Source: Protonemura montana (Eukaryota > Arthropoda > Insecta > Plecoptera > Nemouridae). From it: a stretch of DNA of 64,000 nucleotides. The notes below the pieces were generated by a model that was given only the letters and a program-made list of their open reading frames with translations, was not told the DNA's origin and did not search any database. Location of the stretch: NCBI GenBank assembly GCA_947568835.1, contig OX387604.1, positions 2,336,001 through 2,400,000 on the forward strand, written 5' to 3'. Position 1 is the first letter of the stretch. Each line of letters opens with the position of its first letter. A program made the translations under genes and the position numbers. Shown piece by piece: positions 51,713 through 63,793 of this stretch.

Positions 51713-54700
51713 TTGGGGCCGCTCACTCCAGTGACTAGCGCTGCACTGGCTTGCAAAGGGGCACCGAGGGTCGCGGCAGGGTGGTGGAAAGGGAGGGGGA
51801 GGCGTCGTCAGGGAGAGTTATGGGCTACAGCATCTCCCAGTTTCAAAATGAAATCTCTCAAGTCCATTCACTAGCCCATTACAAAGCAATAACTTTCACT
51901 TGAGCTTCGAGACTTTTAAAAAAACACTCGCGATATTGTAGACACAACTAGTGGCTCATTTGACTCATCCCCTCGCCACATATACAGCTACATCTATACA
52001 TACACGTATTAGGCACTATTAGATCGTAGTAGGACTTTGTCCACTGGGAATCAGTTGCTGAAAGTTTGCTGCTAAATGGCCGATGGTGTCATTTCACCAG
52101 GGAGACCTACATTATTGTAAACAAATCGTTTTGACCTATACTTGTAACCGAGTTAACGTACTTACAAATAAACTATGCTTATTTTCAATACATTCACCAT
52201 TTTAAATGTTTACAATTTCGAAGTCTTCTTTCACACCTGGAAAAATTAGGTAATAGCATTTTTGTACTGGTTTCACAAAATATAAAATTAGTTGTATGTT
52301 GGTACAGCAATTCTTTTCGAAATAAATGTAACAAACCTAACTCACGTTTGCTAGATCATGTTGCTAAACAAAAGGGTGGTTGCTATTTGATCACTATGTT
52401 ACTTTGTTACACCCCAGAATTGAATCCCATCACATAGCCAGGACTTGTTCAAATGTATTACACATTTCTTTCACTATGCTACATTATTCTTGTTATTTGT
52501 ACGGTTAGACAGATCTTTTGATGGATTGGTCTGAGATGCGTGACTTTCCCACTTCTCCTGCTGTCACCGGTCTAGTTCACACTAGAACACAACCTGAATG
52601 GTCCAACGAAAAAATGCGTCAACTCTTTATATTTTTCCACAAATTTTAAGAACAAAATGAATAGAGAAATTTCAAAATATCCGGATGAAAGCTTCCGCAT
52701 ATGATTGTCCCTTTTTCTTATTCGGAACGTTAATGTGTAGATGCAGGCAACATTATATATTATTTTCTTTGATCGGCGCTTTGAATGTATTGTAGTCGTA
52801 AGCACTTGTAAGCTAAGACATATAACTTGATGGATTAGTGGGACGGGAGGTGGGGGCTCACGTTAGGAATGGGGATGTGCTGTTCCCACAGCTTCCCCTT
52901 CGTAGGTAGGAAATTTCAACGGTTTACCGAAGAAGCATTTTCTTTTCCATACGCGTACACACGCGCTAAAATGCTAGTGAACGTGAGCAATTGTGTGACA
53001 GGATTAGATGCTTAAAAAACGATACAAGATAGAAAATTTTAAGTATTCTTGAATCCAAAACGCGAAATTTCTTAAGTAAAGAAGCTTCATGAGATAGGAA
53101 TACCCTTAGCCACTTTTAACAGTTTAGACAATTTTCCCTTTTATAACAATAAAAGAGGACTTTCTATGTGTTAGGTCTATAAAACAACGACATTAAGATA
53201 CCACCAAGATAAAATACGAGTAGTGTTCTGCCATGAGTTACCTTTTGTCTTTCATATTGTGGTCAGAAACCACTGTATCTTAGGGCACATGGACCGCTGC
53301 GGACAAAACTTAAGCATAGTTCTATCGAAATTTTAGTAGCATTTGCGTGAATATTACTTGAACTAACCAGGCTAATTGCAAAACCACTATACATAAATTT
53401 AGCCAAAAAACATTTATGCAGTGTAGGAAATACCTCAGATTTACTAAACCACATCGCTTCGTGTGGGTGTACTGGGGGTGCAAGAGGGTGCAGGGGAGGG
53501 GAGGGGGTACGAAAAGCAGTATGTTGCGGAGGGACAATTTTACTTCAACTTTATAATGCTGGCCATATTTAGGTAAACGGAAAGATGGGGCGAAACGAAA
53601 CTCAGAAGCACAACGAGATTTTCAACGTTGGAATATGTGGCAAGAGATTCTGAGAGCAATTGTTCTTTTTCTCCTAATGTTGACTGAATTTTTAGCTCGA
53701 GACTATTTTCGACCCGATTTCAATTCAATGCCAATTGGAATACAAAAAATGTTCCTCATTTTGAAATCTGTGCAGGGGGAAGATATTTAAGAACGCAATT
53801 TTGAATCCCGATTTATATTATGCGTTCTCGTTTGATGTCTTCAATTTGAGACCTTTTTCACCCATCGCTTAACGGGGATCATGACGACGTCCAGACAACA
53901 GGTCGTATGCTTATGCTAGGTCCGTAGGTCAGTGAAACATGTATTCGATATACTTCGATAAACTTCGAAATGTCGAAGTAGAGCTGCTCTAAACGAGAGT
54001 GAATTTTCAAATATTGTAATCCACTACGCAATGATTTAAAATCTTTGTCACTTTTTACCACTGGGTTGGTATTATAATGTTTAAATACTACATTTGGTGT
54101 TTCAAAAATCGATTTACTTTTACATGTATATATCCATGTGATTGTGAAAAATGTGGAAACAAGATATCCTAGACACGCGTTCTAGTCTTAAAACATTGCG
54201 ACTAAACCAAATATTAGAAATCCCCAATTTGTTCGGTACAGTATTATTGAAAGTATTTTTCTTGTGTCATTTCGGTCATAAATATACCTTGAAACATTTT
54301 CAAACCCCTATTTTAAACAGTTTTTACACCCCGCCAATGGCATGTCTTAAAGCCACCGTAATCATACTTTTGTATAAGGACAAGGGTGCAAATAAAAGTA
54401 TTTCAAACAAATGGATGCTTTAAAAAATGGGCTAGCATGGCCCCGAACATTTCAAATCTTATAATTTTTGCATTTCATCATTTATAAAATTTGATTTGAT
54501 AAAATAAAACGATTTGTCATCCGTGAAATCATTATTTTTTAAATCTTGTCTAAAAGTACCTAAAATTGTAGGATTGTTGGGAACAATATACTGCGGTCAT
54601 GAGGCCATGCGGCATTTGCCAACCTAGCAAAGGTTCCACCAACTAACTGAAACATCTTTCGTATCCAAGCAGCATTTGTTTAAAATGTGTAGTATTATTT

Positions 54701-55470
54701 GTGTGAACTATTCGCGGTTTTGCCGCCCTTTCACCCCACAATTTTCTCACCCCTTCCGTTGACCACTGGGCGTTACTCTTGTACCCAGATGTTAGAAATA
54801 TGTTCTAAGCATCAGAACACATACTCTTCTCTATTTTCATGGGAAAATAAGTCACATGGGCCGGTCTGGGCCGGGCCGGCCGGCTAAGGGTGACTTTCAC
54901 CCTTAACACAATTTGACTGATTATATTGGTACGCCTTTTTGAAAAAAAGCACAGTTTTGTCAGTAGCGACACTTTTTGTTTGGACAACATCCTTCTAACA
55001 TTGTTTTAATAGAGAAATATTTGTGAGGAATTGTGTCGTCTGGTTTAATTAGGTTTAGTTTTGAACAGGCTGCACCTATAGAATACAATTAAGGTTTCCT
55101 GATAATTAGTGAAGGTAAGATTGAACTGACAGAGAGCATCATGATCAAATATTAAACACCGTGCTTTGAGTGGGAATGAGCGAATGCAGGGGCAATGACA
55201 TTTCTTTCGTCAGATATGGTCGATTGAGACTTGCGAGCGGTCATTTCTTTTGAGAAATGTGTATTGTTGATTGACCAAGTCTTCTAGAGGCATTTCAATT
55301 CATTACTCTTTTGTGGGTGTATCTGAGATTATTTTTCATGTAGCTAGCTTTCAGCAAATACGTAAGTCATTGGTTTTAAGATTAATGATTTCTGGAGTCT
55401 GCAGCCCAACCCTTTGACTCTGCGGCACGCACGATTGCAAATGTGTTACACCGCTGAAATATAACATGCA
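51713..55470. other. 5' flank, no gene recognised
   Basis: Mostly AT-rich. A G-rich run occurs at about 53464-53508. At 54867-54905 a GGGCCGGGCCGGCCGG stretch is followed by a perfect hairpin (TAAGGGTGA-CTT-TCACCCTTA, 54885-54905). No convincing coding frame. Confidence 0.45.
54885..54905. other. Perfect 9-bp hairpin after a GGCC-rich stretch
   Basis: TAAGGGTGA and TCACCCTTA flank CTT. It directly follows CCGGGCCGGCCGG (54871-54883). A role is unknown. Confidence 0.6.
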
Positions 55471-55496
55471 CCCCCCCCCCCCCCCCCCCCCCCCCC
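55471..55496. repeat. Poly-C tract C26
   Basis: Twenty-six consecutive C, the longest homopolymer of this type in the window. Confidence 0.85.
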
Positions 55497-55812
55497 GCTC
55501 CACCGAATAATTATGTCGGGAGAAGCGGAAAACATTCTTTGTGTTTTCGTCATTTCGGTAGCAACCACTCTCTTAGCAATAAAATTCAAGAAACTTTATC
55601 GACTGACATACTGTGTACCTCTAATATTTCGTCCATGGTGAAATATTTTTCCTGTTCTCTTTAATGCTCCTCATTATTATTATTTCAGTAAAAAGAATAA
55701 TTTATTGTCGGGTTCAGTCGAATATGATCCCCAGATTTTATGTACATAATAAAGTAATTACCATGTACTCACTTCAGTTAATATTTGGCTGTGACCTGTC
55801 CAGCGATGCACG

Positions 55813-55892
55813 GTTTTGCACTATTTTGCACTGTTTTGCACTGTTTTGCACTGTTTTGCACTGTTTTGCACTGTTTTGCACTGTTTTGTAAC
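55813..55892. repeat. Decamer array GTTTTGCACT, about 8 copies
   Basis: Seven complete copies in exact 10-bp register (one with ATTTT) and one degenerate eighth copy (GTTTTGTAAC). One unit equals about one helical turn. Open frames across it are by-products. Confidence 0.95.
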
Positions 55893-56182
55893 TATGCACT
55901 CCGGCCTTATAGGTCGCTTGACTAATGTTGTTTTGTATCCAGTATACGTTTTCATAACTATGCATGTGGGTAAATTAGTTTGAATACGAAAAACTAGTTT
56001 ATATGGTTTCAACATAGTTACTATTTGTCAACGAAAGTCTAACAATAGGTCAGAAACCTGAACACGTTTTATTCATACATGGGTACTTCAAGCAAAAGCG
56101 TTTCTCCAATACGAATACCCAACTCCACACTCATTTAATTTGTGATCCTAATTACGACCAAACTCTTTACTTTTCAACACAG

Positions 56183-56410
56183 ATACTGGACTAGGGGGAC
56201 CAGCAAGTCTTCGCGAATGCTTTCGGTGTCTACCAGTAATTCTTGCGGCGGCAAATGCTTAGGACAGTGCGTGCAAGATTAATGTGGCCCCCGCAGTGTC
56301 CACAACAATTGCCCTACTGTCCACAAGTGTCCAGCGAGCTCGGGCCAGGCGTCGGCTTCTACCAACAGTCGCAAGACTTATTACTACGGTCTGGTCGCAA
56401 CCCACTCTAG
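56183..56410 (+). other. Exon-like island of unknown identity
   Basis: A GC-richer patch preceded by an acceptor-like CTTTTCAACACAG (AG at 56181-56182). From ATG 56282 a 42-codon frame reads MWPPQCPQQLPYCPQVSSEL and ends QQSQDLLLRSGRNPL before TAG 56408-56410. Another frame from the acceptor (DTGLGGPASLRECF...) stops at 56261. Composition and codon pattern look more coding-like than the flanks, but no family is recognised, no good donor follows, and the frame is short. It could be a 5' exon of an upstream neighbour or chance. Confidence 0.15.
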
Positions 56411-59400
56411 ATACCCCTTATCCCATATCCCGACCATGCCATGTCCGAGGGTGGTCAGTAGGAAGCTGCTATACTTGCTTAATGGTTTGCTTAAACAGAG
56501 TTTAAATTTGTTAGGTTAAGATTATGCGGTAAATGATTTATTATGAATTTTCTCTAGAGGGGTTAAGTCCATTAAGTATAAGTTTTAAAAAAATAGATAA
56601 AAGGATGCTACGAATTTTTGTTTTCGAGATATTATCTTCTTGTACTAGTAATTTATTTAGTCAGTGTGACTTAAATCTCTGCTGGAAGGTTTCACTGTTT
56701 TCACTATAGGTACTTCTAACTGTCTAAACTAATAAACCACCTAATTGGGGTAGGCTCGTGATAGCTATGCGTTCAAGGAGAGACATTTTGGTAATATCTA
56801 AGTGGATTGCACCTTCTCAGAGCTGGCTGTACTCCAGTATCAGCTAACAGCTTGTGCATTTCAGCATCGCGTCCCGAAACTTTCTGTGTGCACCAAAAAC
56901 TTGTCTGATAACTAAACTAAACTATATTATAAAGAAGAAGGGGCTGGGACGGGAGTCAGAGAAAATGCTTAATTAAAACCTCCCCAATGTTCCCCTCTCT
57001 GTTACCCATTAGGGATGAGAGGGTTAGAAATTGGAAGAGGGGTTCATATAGACTTTAGGGTGCATTATAATAACCACAAGAGATCACAAGAAAGTTAAGA
57101 AAAAATATATGTGTGGTTTTTTTTAATGGATTTTTCAGCGATCATTTGAAGATAATGTTTCCAACAAAATGTCTACTTATAATTTGTGATTTATATTGCC
57201 AAATTTTGAAGTAATCCTTCTCGTCAACAGTGGTTATACATTCACTTTGTAATATTTGCTCATCAAATCATTGAGCACACACCTAAGTGGCGGTTATTTA
57301 AAAAATGTCGTACTATTTCGAACATTTCCGTACCAACTACGTGGTAGTGGTAACTGCAGTTTGCTAAACGATAAAACGATGCCAACGGTAGTCATGCTGG
57401 CCAACCCACGTGATAGCTCATGCTAAACTGGAGCTTCTAGCCCTAGTATATCTGTGTGCAGAGGCCAGGGACCGTGTAGTGTGCAGTTGACAGATCTCCG
57501 TGAATGACCACATGTTATTGATAGATTGCCTGCTAGTATAAACACTTGATTTTACACTTGCCCTGTTGACCAGTGGTGTCCGATTACTAAATTGATTGCA
57601 ATATTAGGCACACTATTGAGTAGAAAATACAATGATTCTTGATAGCAGCTAAATTTTAGGTAGACGCATCTCTAAAATTTGGCATTTTTTCGGATCATAG
57701 CTATTTTAGCTTCGCCTCAAAAAAAATGTGATGCATTATTTGAAGTGCATCCCAGGTAAATGTGGCGGGATACGTAGATGAACGAAGAAATCCAGTTCAT
57801 TCATTAAAAATTTTTGTACTGGCTTTTGGAAAAGTTTAAAAAATAGAACAATTTGTATTTCGCATGTGTGGCTCTGATAATAAATCATTCTTAATTTCCC
57901 ATTCATTGATGTAGAAAGTGATGCAGATATTACTTGCTATCAATAACTTTACCTTTGTTTTATAAACCTCTGTATATTTTATTTTATTTATTTATTTTAT
58001 TTATTGGTATTTTTTACACGAGGCGAAGTTCGGGTTACCCCGCTTTTCCACTTAACCTCTAAAATATTGCAAGTTAGTTAAGAAAATAGTATCTCGTTTG
58101 AATAAATAATAGCATATTGCAGTTGCCTACATTGTCATGGTAGTGGCTTGCAGAATGTGTTTTTTTTTTTTTGAAATGTACATTTGACGTGAGTTACCAG
58201 TTAGAGCTAATGCTGTAAATACATCTTACCCAACTTCTGCATTCGCGAGCATTTAATCGCGTATATGCTATTAATTTTGTAAAACGTCCAGGTAATGTAA
58301 GTGAACAGGCTATTAATATGGTAGGTATTTGAATCTACCTTTAGTAGTTCAAAACAAATGATTTTGAATCAAAATAATTTACTACTTTACAGATAGGCAT
58401 GACAATCCACTTGAACTTTTAAGTTTAAGTTTACATTCAAATGTATAGTTAAAAGTCAAATACATGTACAAATATAATTATATACATGCATGTTTATACT
58501 AGGTTTTATTTATTAGTCTATCATTCATGCGAACCACATTTAAACAATAACTGCACACACAATTCCTACCAAATTATTACCAATGTGTGATCTGCAAGAT
58601 CTGCAACATCACTGACATTTTCAAATCAAAATGTATGTTTATGTCTTCCAAGACAAATCTTGACACAAAGAATACGATCTTTGTTACGGTCCTTCTTCCC
58701 ACTTAACTAATTTGAGAGACAAAAGAAATTAAAATCGATATGCTTGCAAATTTACACAATATTTTGTGTATTTTCCAGGTATTTTCCAGCCAGTTTGAGT
58801 GCAGAAAGAAACTGCGTTGTTTCATTCAGTTTCAACTAAATTAATTCAACAAATGTCTTGTTTCGAACTAGTTTCGTGTATTTCGCAGGAATCCAGACGC
58901 ATCAAACATTTCCATTTAGGCGAGAAAATCGCGCTATAATTTTTTTAGGTGCGCTCACGAATAATACGATGTGCAAAATAAAGTTTTACTCTTAAATGCA
59001 TGCACATTCGTAGCAGATAGTTTTATTGATTGGAAGATGTTGTTGAATCTTATTATAGTTTCTGAAAATTGTTCTGTCTAACAGATGATTAATCGATTTA
59101 TGTTGCAAGTACCTACCTTCGGAGGAGATGGTATTGGCTTGAAGGTGTAAGCTATTCAATTGTGTGTGGAAACAGCTGATATAGTCATAGCTATAGAAAT
59201 CTAAATGTTACAATAATACGGTTTTTACTTGGAAAATGTGTCGTTTTTATTTCTGAAAATGCACATAAAAATTTCGGAATTAAAAATAAATTTTTAATCG
59301 GCAAAAGACGTATTTGTGCAAGACGAGCTTTTCCTCTACTTTGGAATGATTCTCGCTCAAAGACCTTCGGTCGAAATCATGGGCTTCAGTCCTTTAGAAG

Positions 59401-60316
59401 ACAACTTCAAGGTCAATCTTGTATTTTGGTCATAATCACTTTTTTGAAACACATTTGAGTTGAACGTGTGAGCTAAAAATGTAAAAAAAAAAAAAAAAAA
59501 ACTAGCGTTAAGTCCTTGCATATTGAAGATTATTTGGGTTCACTAAATTATTAGATATTTTTGGGAGAAAATCTACAATTACTTTGAGGGAAAATGTGGA
59601 AAGTAAGAAGAGCCAAAAAAATGTGGAAATGGTTTCCAGGTTCTTTGCAAATCCCGTTCACTCGTTGATTCGATGCGTTAAGGGAAAATGTAAAAAGGTT
59701 AGAATGACTTTTCTCCTCTGCGGTCCAGGAGTTTTGATCTACGATTTGGGAGCTGTAAACGTGGATCTAAACTTGGTCGTGTTAGCGCAGCCACCTCTGC
59801 CCCTGGCTTCAACGATGTAATTAACTAAATCCTCTACAATTAAGAAACCTTACCTGACCATAAAATACTACTAAAATGACGTAATTTGATAATTATTTAC
59901 AGTGAAATGTGTTTAGTGTAAAGCATGCAATTGACACGCAAGACAACTATTATTACATTTTGAAATTTAGTTGTGGAGAAGAAAGAGCATCTGAAATTGT
60001 TATGCATATTGGATATTTGATGACACGTTCTAATCGCTTACACCAATAATTGTACGTATGCAGATATTAAACAATTTTATAGACAACTTGCTATGAAAAT
60101 CAATGAAATACGATTAGGAAATAAAACAAGAAACCTTGATCTCAGAAAAACGCGTTTACTTATATTATTCTAAGTATTGAACCTCCTTAGCGAGATGGAT
60201 CCCCAGTGGAACATAGATTTCCAAATTGCAAGTTGCAAGAAAGGATCTTCTGCAGCGAGCAATATGAATCCTGAAAGTGGATCTCCAGCTTGATAAATCC
60301 GCTGCCAGATGAACTT
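56411..60316. other. 5' flank, nothing recognised
   Basis: AT-rich intergenic DNA; open frames below 80 codons. An A19 run lies at 59483-59501 and a TTTATTTTATTTATT-type microsatellite at about 57972-58005. Confidence 0.5.
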
Positions 60317-60470
60317 AAGGTGGATTCAAGGTGGATTCAAGGTGGATTCAAGGTGGATTCAAGGTGGATTCAAGGTGGATTCAAGGTGGATTCAAGGTGG
60401 ATTCAAGGTGGATTCAAGGTGGATTCAAGGTGGATTCAAGGTGGATTCAAGGTGGATTCAAGGTGGATTC
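60317..60470. repeat. Perfect 11-bp array AAGGTGGATTC, 14 copies
   Basis: Fourteen identical copies filling exactly 154 bp with no substitution visible. The homogeneity suggests recent expansion. Since 11 is not a multiple of three and no phase contains a stop, several frames are open. Confidence 0.97.
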
Positions 60471-62815
60471 ACTGAAACAGCCGATATGATTCCTGGTTTC
60501 TACCCGCAGATATGGATCACGTGCTGGTATACGTAATAGGATTGTTTAATTTCCTTAAGGGTGGAAGGTGAGCCGACTTTTCAGCGGGGTAAGGGTGGGA
60601 TTTTTTTTAATAACGAAGAAAGGGTTCTATAGCTTTGTTGACAAAGTGGGCTAGGTTGTTTCATTATCATGATTTGTCCCACCCAAATATTCATATTATA
60701 CCATTATCAAATGGAAAGCAACATGTTTTTTAGCTGAATTAATTATTCTTACAAAATTGTATTGAATGCCTCAACTCTTATTTGGTTTAGTCTGCCTTAT
60801 GTTTGGTCAAGTAGTTTTGCTTTAGTAAAGGTCATTTAGAACTTTCTGTCTCGATTTATAGAGAATATACGCTTAATTGAAAAAACAACTAATTGCGAAC
60901 AAAATATGAATGCACAAAAAGTGGGTTTATCTAAAAATAAAAAGAACCATCTTACTATTACCTTACTATTGATGGAGACTAAAGCATGCATTTTTGGTCT
61001 CAATTTTGTACCTCATATTGTATCTGTATCATTTTGATCAATTGTATCATATCGATAAATTGTGTCTCTTAAATCCTGGACTTATATGAGTTTCCTTGTC
61101 AGATATTATAGACTTTTGGAATCAAATAGACACAAATAGACTCTGATTAGAGCAAGTAATACGATACGAATGTGAAAGTAAATCATTCTTCCACCTGACA
61201 TACGTGTGCTTTATTTGTAATTTCTTTCATAATCAGGTGTTTGCAAATGAGTCGATCGCAGGAAACGTGACAGTAACCACATCAACTACAAGACTGACTG
61301 GCAAGTGAAGTTATCAGATAAAGATAATATCTTTAGATATCTTAAGTTGCACTAATTATTAGTAAGTTTTAACAAAAACTTTTTGAACTGGGTTTTGAAT
61401 GCTAAGTAAAGAACAACTTAATTTCCCTTAAAATCAAGTAGACATGAGTAGGCACACGTCAAGTAGGTTACATCAAGTAGACATGAGTCTAAAAACAATC
61501 TTATTTGTAAGTTCCTCGTTTATGTTCAGAAATAAAAATGATGCGACTTAATATACTTCTTTCTTTCCAAGTGTATTTTGATTCCAGGCAAAAATTGTGC
61601 ATTGTAAACATTTGATTTTGTTTTCTTCCTTTTTTCAGGATGTTAACCGTTTAGTTTGTGTTCGTTTGGTAAAGTCTTCCTGGAGTATATTTTTAAAACA
61701 TTTCTTCAAATGAAATGAAATTGAAAATAAATACAAATAAAATGTCTGGTGAGTAAACTCGTTTGATTTGCCTCATTGCATAAACAAATTCGCTGTTCTG
61801 ATTGATAACAAACTACGAATTTAATCAATAAATATTGAAATATGAGAATTGGTCATACTTTTTTTTTCTGTACAAATTTCACCAAAACTTTGGGGAGAGC
61901 AGTGAATCGAATCTTTCTCCATAATTTACATTTTATTTCATAAAGTGCTGAGCATACAAGATGTGGTCCAGTGAGTTACTCTTGTCTCAAGCTCTCGTCG
62001 TTTCACATGATTTAAAGAAAATGTGTGCTGGCTCTGACCTTATCCCCCCCCCCCACCTATCCCAACAACCTTCTTACACTAGGTTTTCATTCGCTTGCGC
62101 TCTTTTATTTAGCTGAGATAATGTGAATCAAAACATCTAGGTAGGTTCGCATCAGGGTATTGTACAGTATTATTAATCATAGTCCTACCGTTTTGTCAAT
62201 TTGTGACGTTAAATTTGTTGGGTAGAATAGAAAAATTGAAATAGCAACGTAAACCTTTCTCTTTGATATTATAAAACCGTTTTTTTTTTTTTTTTAATTG
62301 TTGGTCTCTTGTAGTGCTGATGATTTGTTTGATAATTTACACTACACATAATTTGTAGAACGAAACCTTACTTGATTTCCTCCGAGTGTACAGAAAAAAA
62401 TTCAACAACACAAAAAAAAGGCACTTAAATTAATAGGTATAGGTATAAGAAAAAACATTGTAACGTTTGTTTTATGTGTTTCACAAACCACAACATTCCA
62501 AATTTAAATGGTAAGAAAAAATTCAATTATGATGAGTATTAATTAGAAAGTACGTCAGCTGTGTTTTTTTTTTTTTTTTTTAATTTTGATAAAGAGTTGT
62601 GAAAGAAGTAATGGCAGCTTGAAGATCCAGTTGTTCGCTGTTCGAAGCAGCTCGGAAAATGGGGTGAAATGCAGATACACTGCAGATTTCCTACATAAGC
62701 GGCGACATAGCAATACCGTCATCAAATTCCTTGAAAGCAATTTATTATTAGATAGTGATTATCACATGACATAGCTCAATACCTTTTCACAATTTCATAC
62801 AGAAACCAATATTTT
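60471..62815. other. 5' flank, nothing recognised
   Basis: AT-rich. Homopolymers: C11 at 62044-62054, T-run near 62280-62295 and T18 at 62564-62581. No gene recognised. Confidence 0.5.
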
Positions 62816-63585
62816 ACCAGGCGGGCACCAGGTGGGCACCAGGTGGGCACCAGGCGGGCACCAAGCGGGCACCAAGCGGGCACCAGGTGGGCACCAGGCG
62901 GGCGCCAAGCGGGCACCAGGCGGGCGCCAAGCGGGCACCAGGTGGGCACCAGGCGGGCGCCAAGCGGGCACCAAGCGGGCACCAGGTGGGCACCAGGCGG
63001 GCGCCAAGCGGGCACCAAGCGGGCACCAAGCGGGCACCAAGCGGGCACCAAGCGGGCACCAAGCGGGGACCAAGCGGGGACCAAGCGGGGACCAAGCGGG
63101 CACCAGGCGGGCACCAGGTGGGCACCAGGCGGGCACCAAGCGGGCGCCAAGCGGGGACCAAGCGGGCGCCAAGCGGGCACCAGGCGGGCACCAGGCGGGG
63201 ACCAAGCGGGGACCAAGCGGGGACCAAGCGGGCGCCAAGCGGGCGCCAGGCGGGCACCAGGCGGGCACCAGGCGGGCACCAGGCGGGCACCAGGCGGGCA
63301 CTAGGCGGGCACTAGGCGGGCACCAGGCGGGCACCAGGCGGGCACCAGGCGGGCACCAGGCGGGCACCAGGCGGGCACCAGGCGGGCACCAGGCGGGCAC
63401 CAGGCGGGCACCAGGCGGGCACCAGGCGGGCACCAGGCGGGCACTAGGCGGGCACCAGGCGGGCACCAGGCGGGCACCAAGCGGGCACCAGGCGGGCACC
63501 AGGTGGGCACCAAGCGGGCGCCAAGCGGGCACCAAGCGGGCACCAAGCGGGCACCAAGCGGGCACCAAGCGGGCGCCAAGCGGGC
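62816..63585. repeat. GC-rich 11-bp minisatellite ACCAGGCGGGC, 70 copies
   Basis: Seventy copies occupy exactly 770 bp with no indel, followed by a partial unit. Variants are ACCAAGCGGGC, GCCAAGCGGGC, ACCAGGTGGGC, ACTAGGCGGGC and units ending GGGG instead of GGGC. The left third is mixed, while about 63240-63475 is nearly pure ACCAGGCGGGC. All six frames have long stop-free stretches (11-residue cycles such as APGGHQAGTKR), which is an arithmetic effect. The GC content stands out sharply from the flanks. Confidence 0.97.
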
Positions 63586-63591
63586 GCCGGG

Positions 63592-63685
63592 CACAACACC
63601 GAGCAGTATGCGTTCAAGGAGGGAGACGTTGACTGCTCTGCCCCGTTCCCCAGCAAAGTCCCAAGGGAGCGCTCCATCTTCCAGT
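63592..63685 (+). other. Exon-like coding island beside the 11-bp array
   Basis: Immediately right of the minisatellite the plus strand reads HNTEQYAFKEG and then DVDCSAPFPSKVPRERSIFQ, followed by a strong donor-like CAGT|GTGAGT (63686-63691). The same frame runs to TAA at 63709-63711 and is closed upstream by TAG at 63445. Of 30 codons from AAC to CAG, 24 end in G or C, in a genome region that is AT-rich. No family is recognised and no acceptor with a pyrimidine tract is seen, so it could be a fragment of a gene or captured coding sequence. The other strand is also open here (about 165 codons including the array). Confidence 0.2.
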
Positions 63686-63755
63686 GTGAGTGCCCCGGTC
63701 AACTTGGTTAAAGACGTAATTTGTGTCCAATCTGACCTCCGGGACCCTCGGTAGT

Positions 63756-63793
63756 GACACTCCTCTCCTCTCCTCTCCTCTCTCTCTTTCCTC
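63756..63793. repeat. (CTCTC)n pyrimidine repeat
   Basis: CTCCTCTCCTCTCCTCTCCT followed by CTCTCTCTTTCCTC. Simple sequence. Confidence 0.8.

Noticed and set aside
56767..63624. Shared 15-mer TATGCGTTCAAGGAG at 56766 and 63607
   Set aside because: One or a few exact 15-bp matches are expected by chance in a 64-kb window; flanks do not match.
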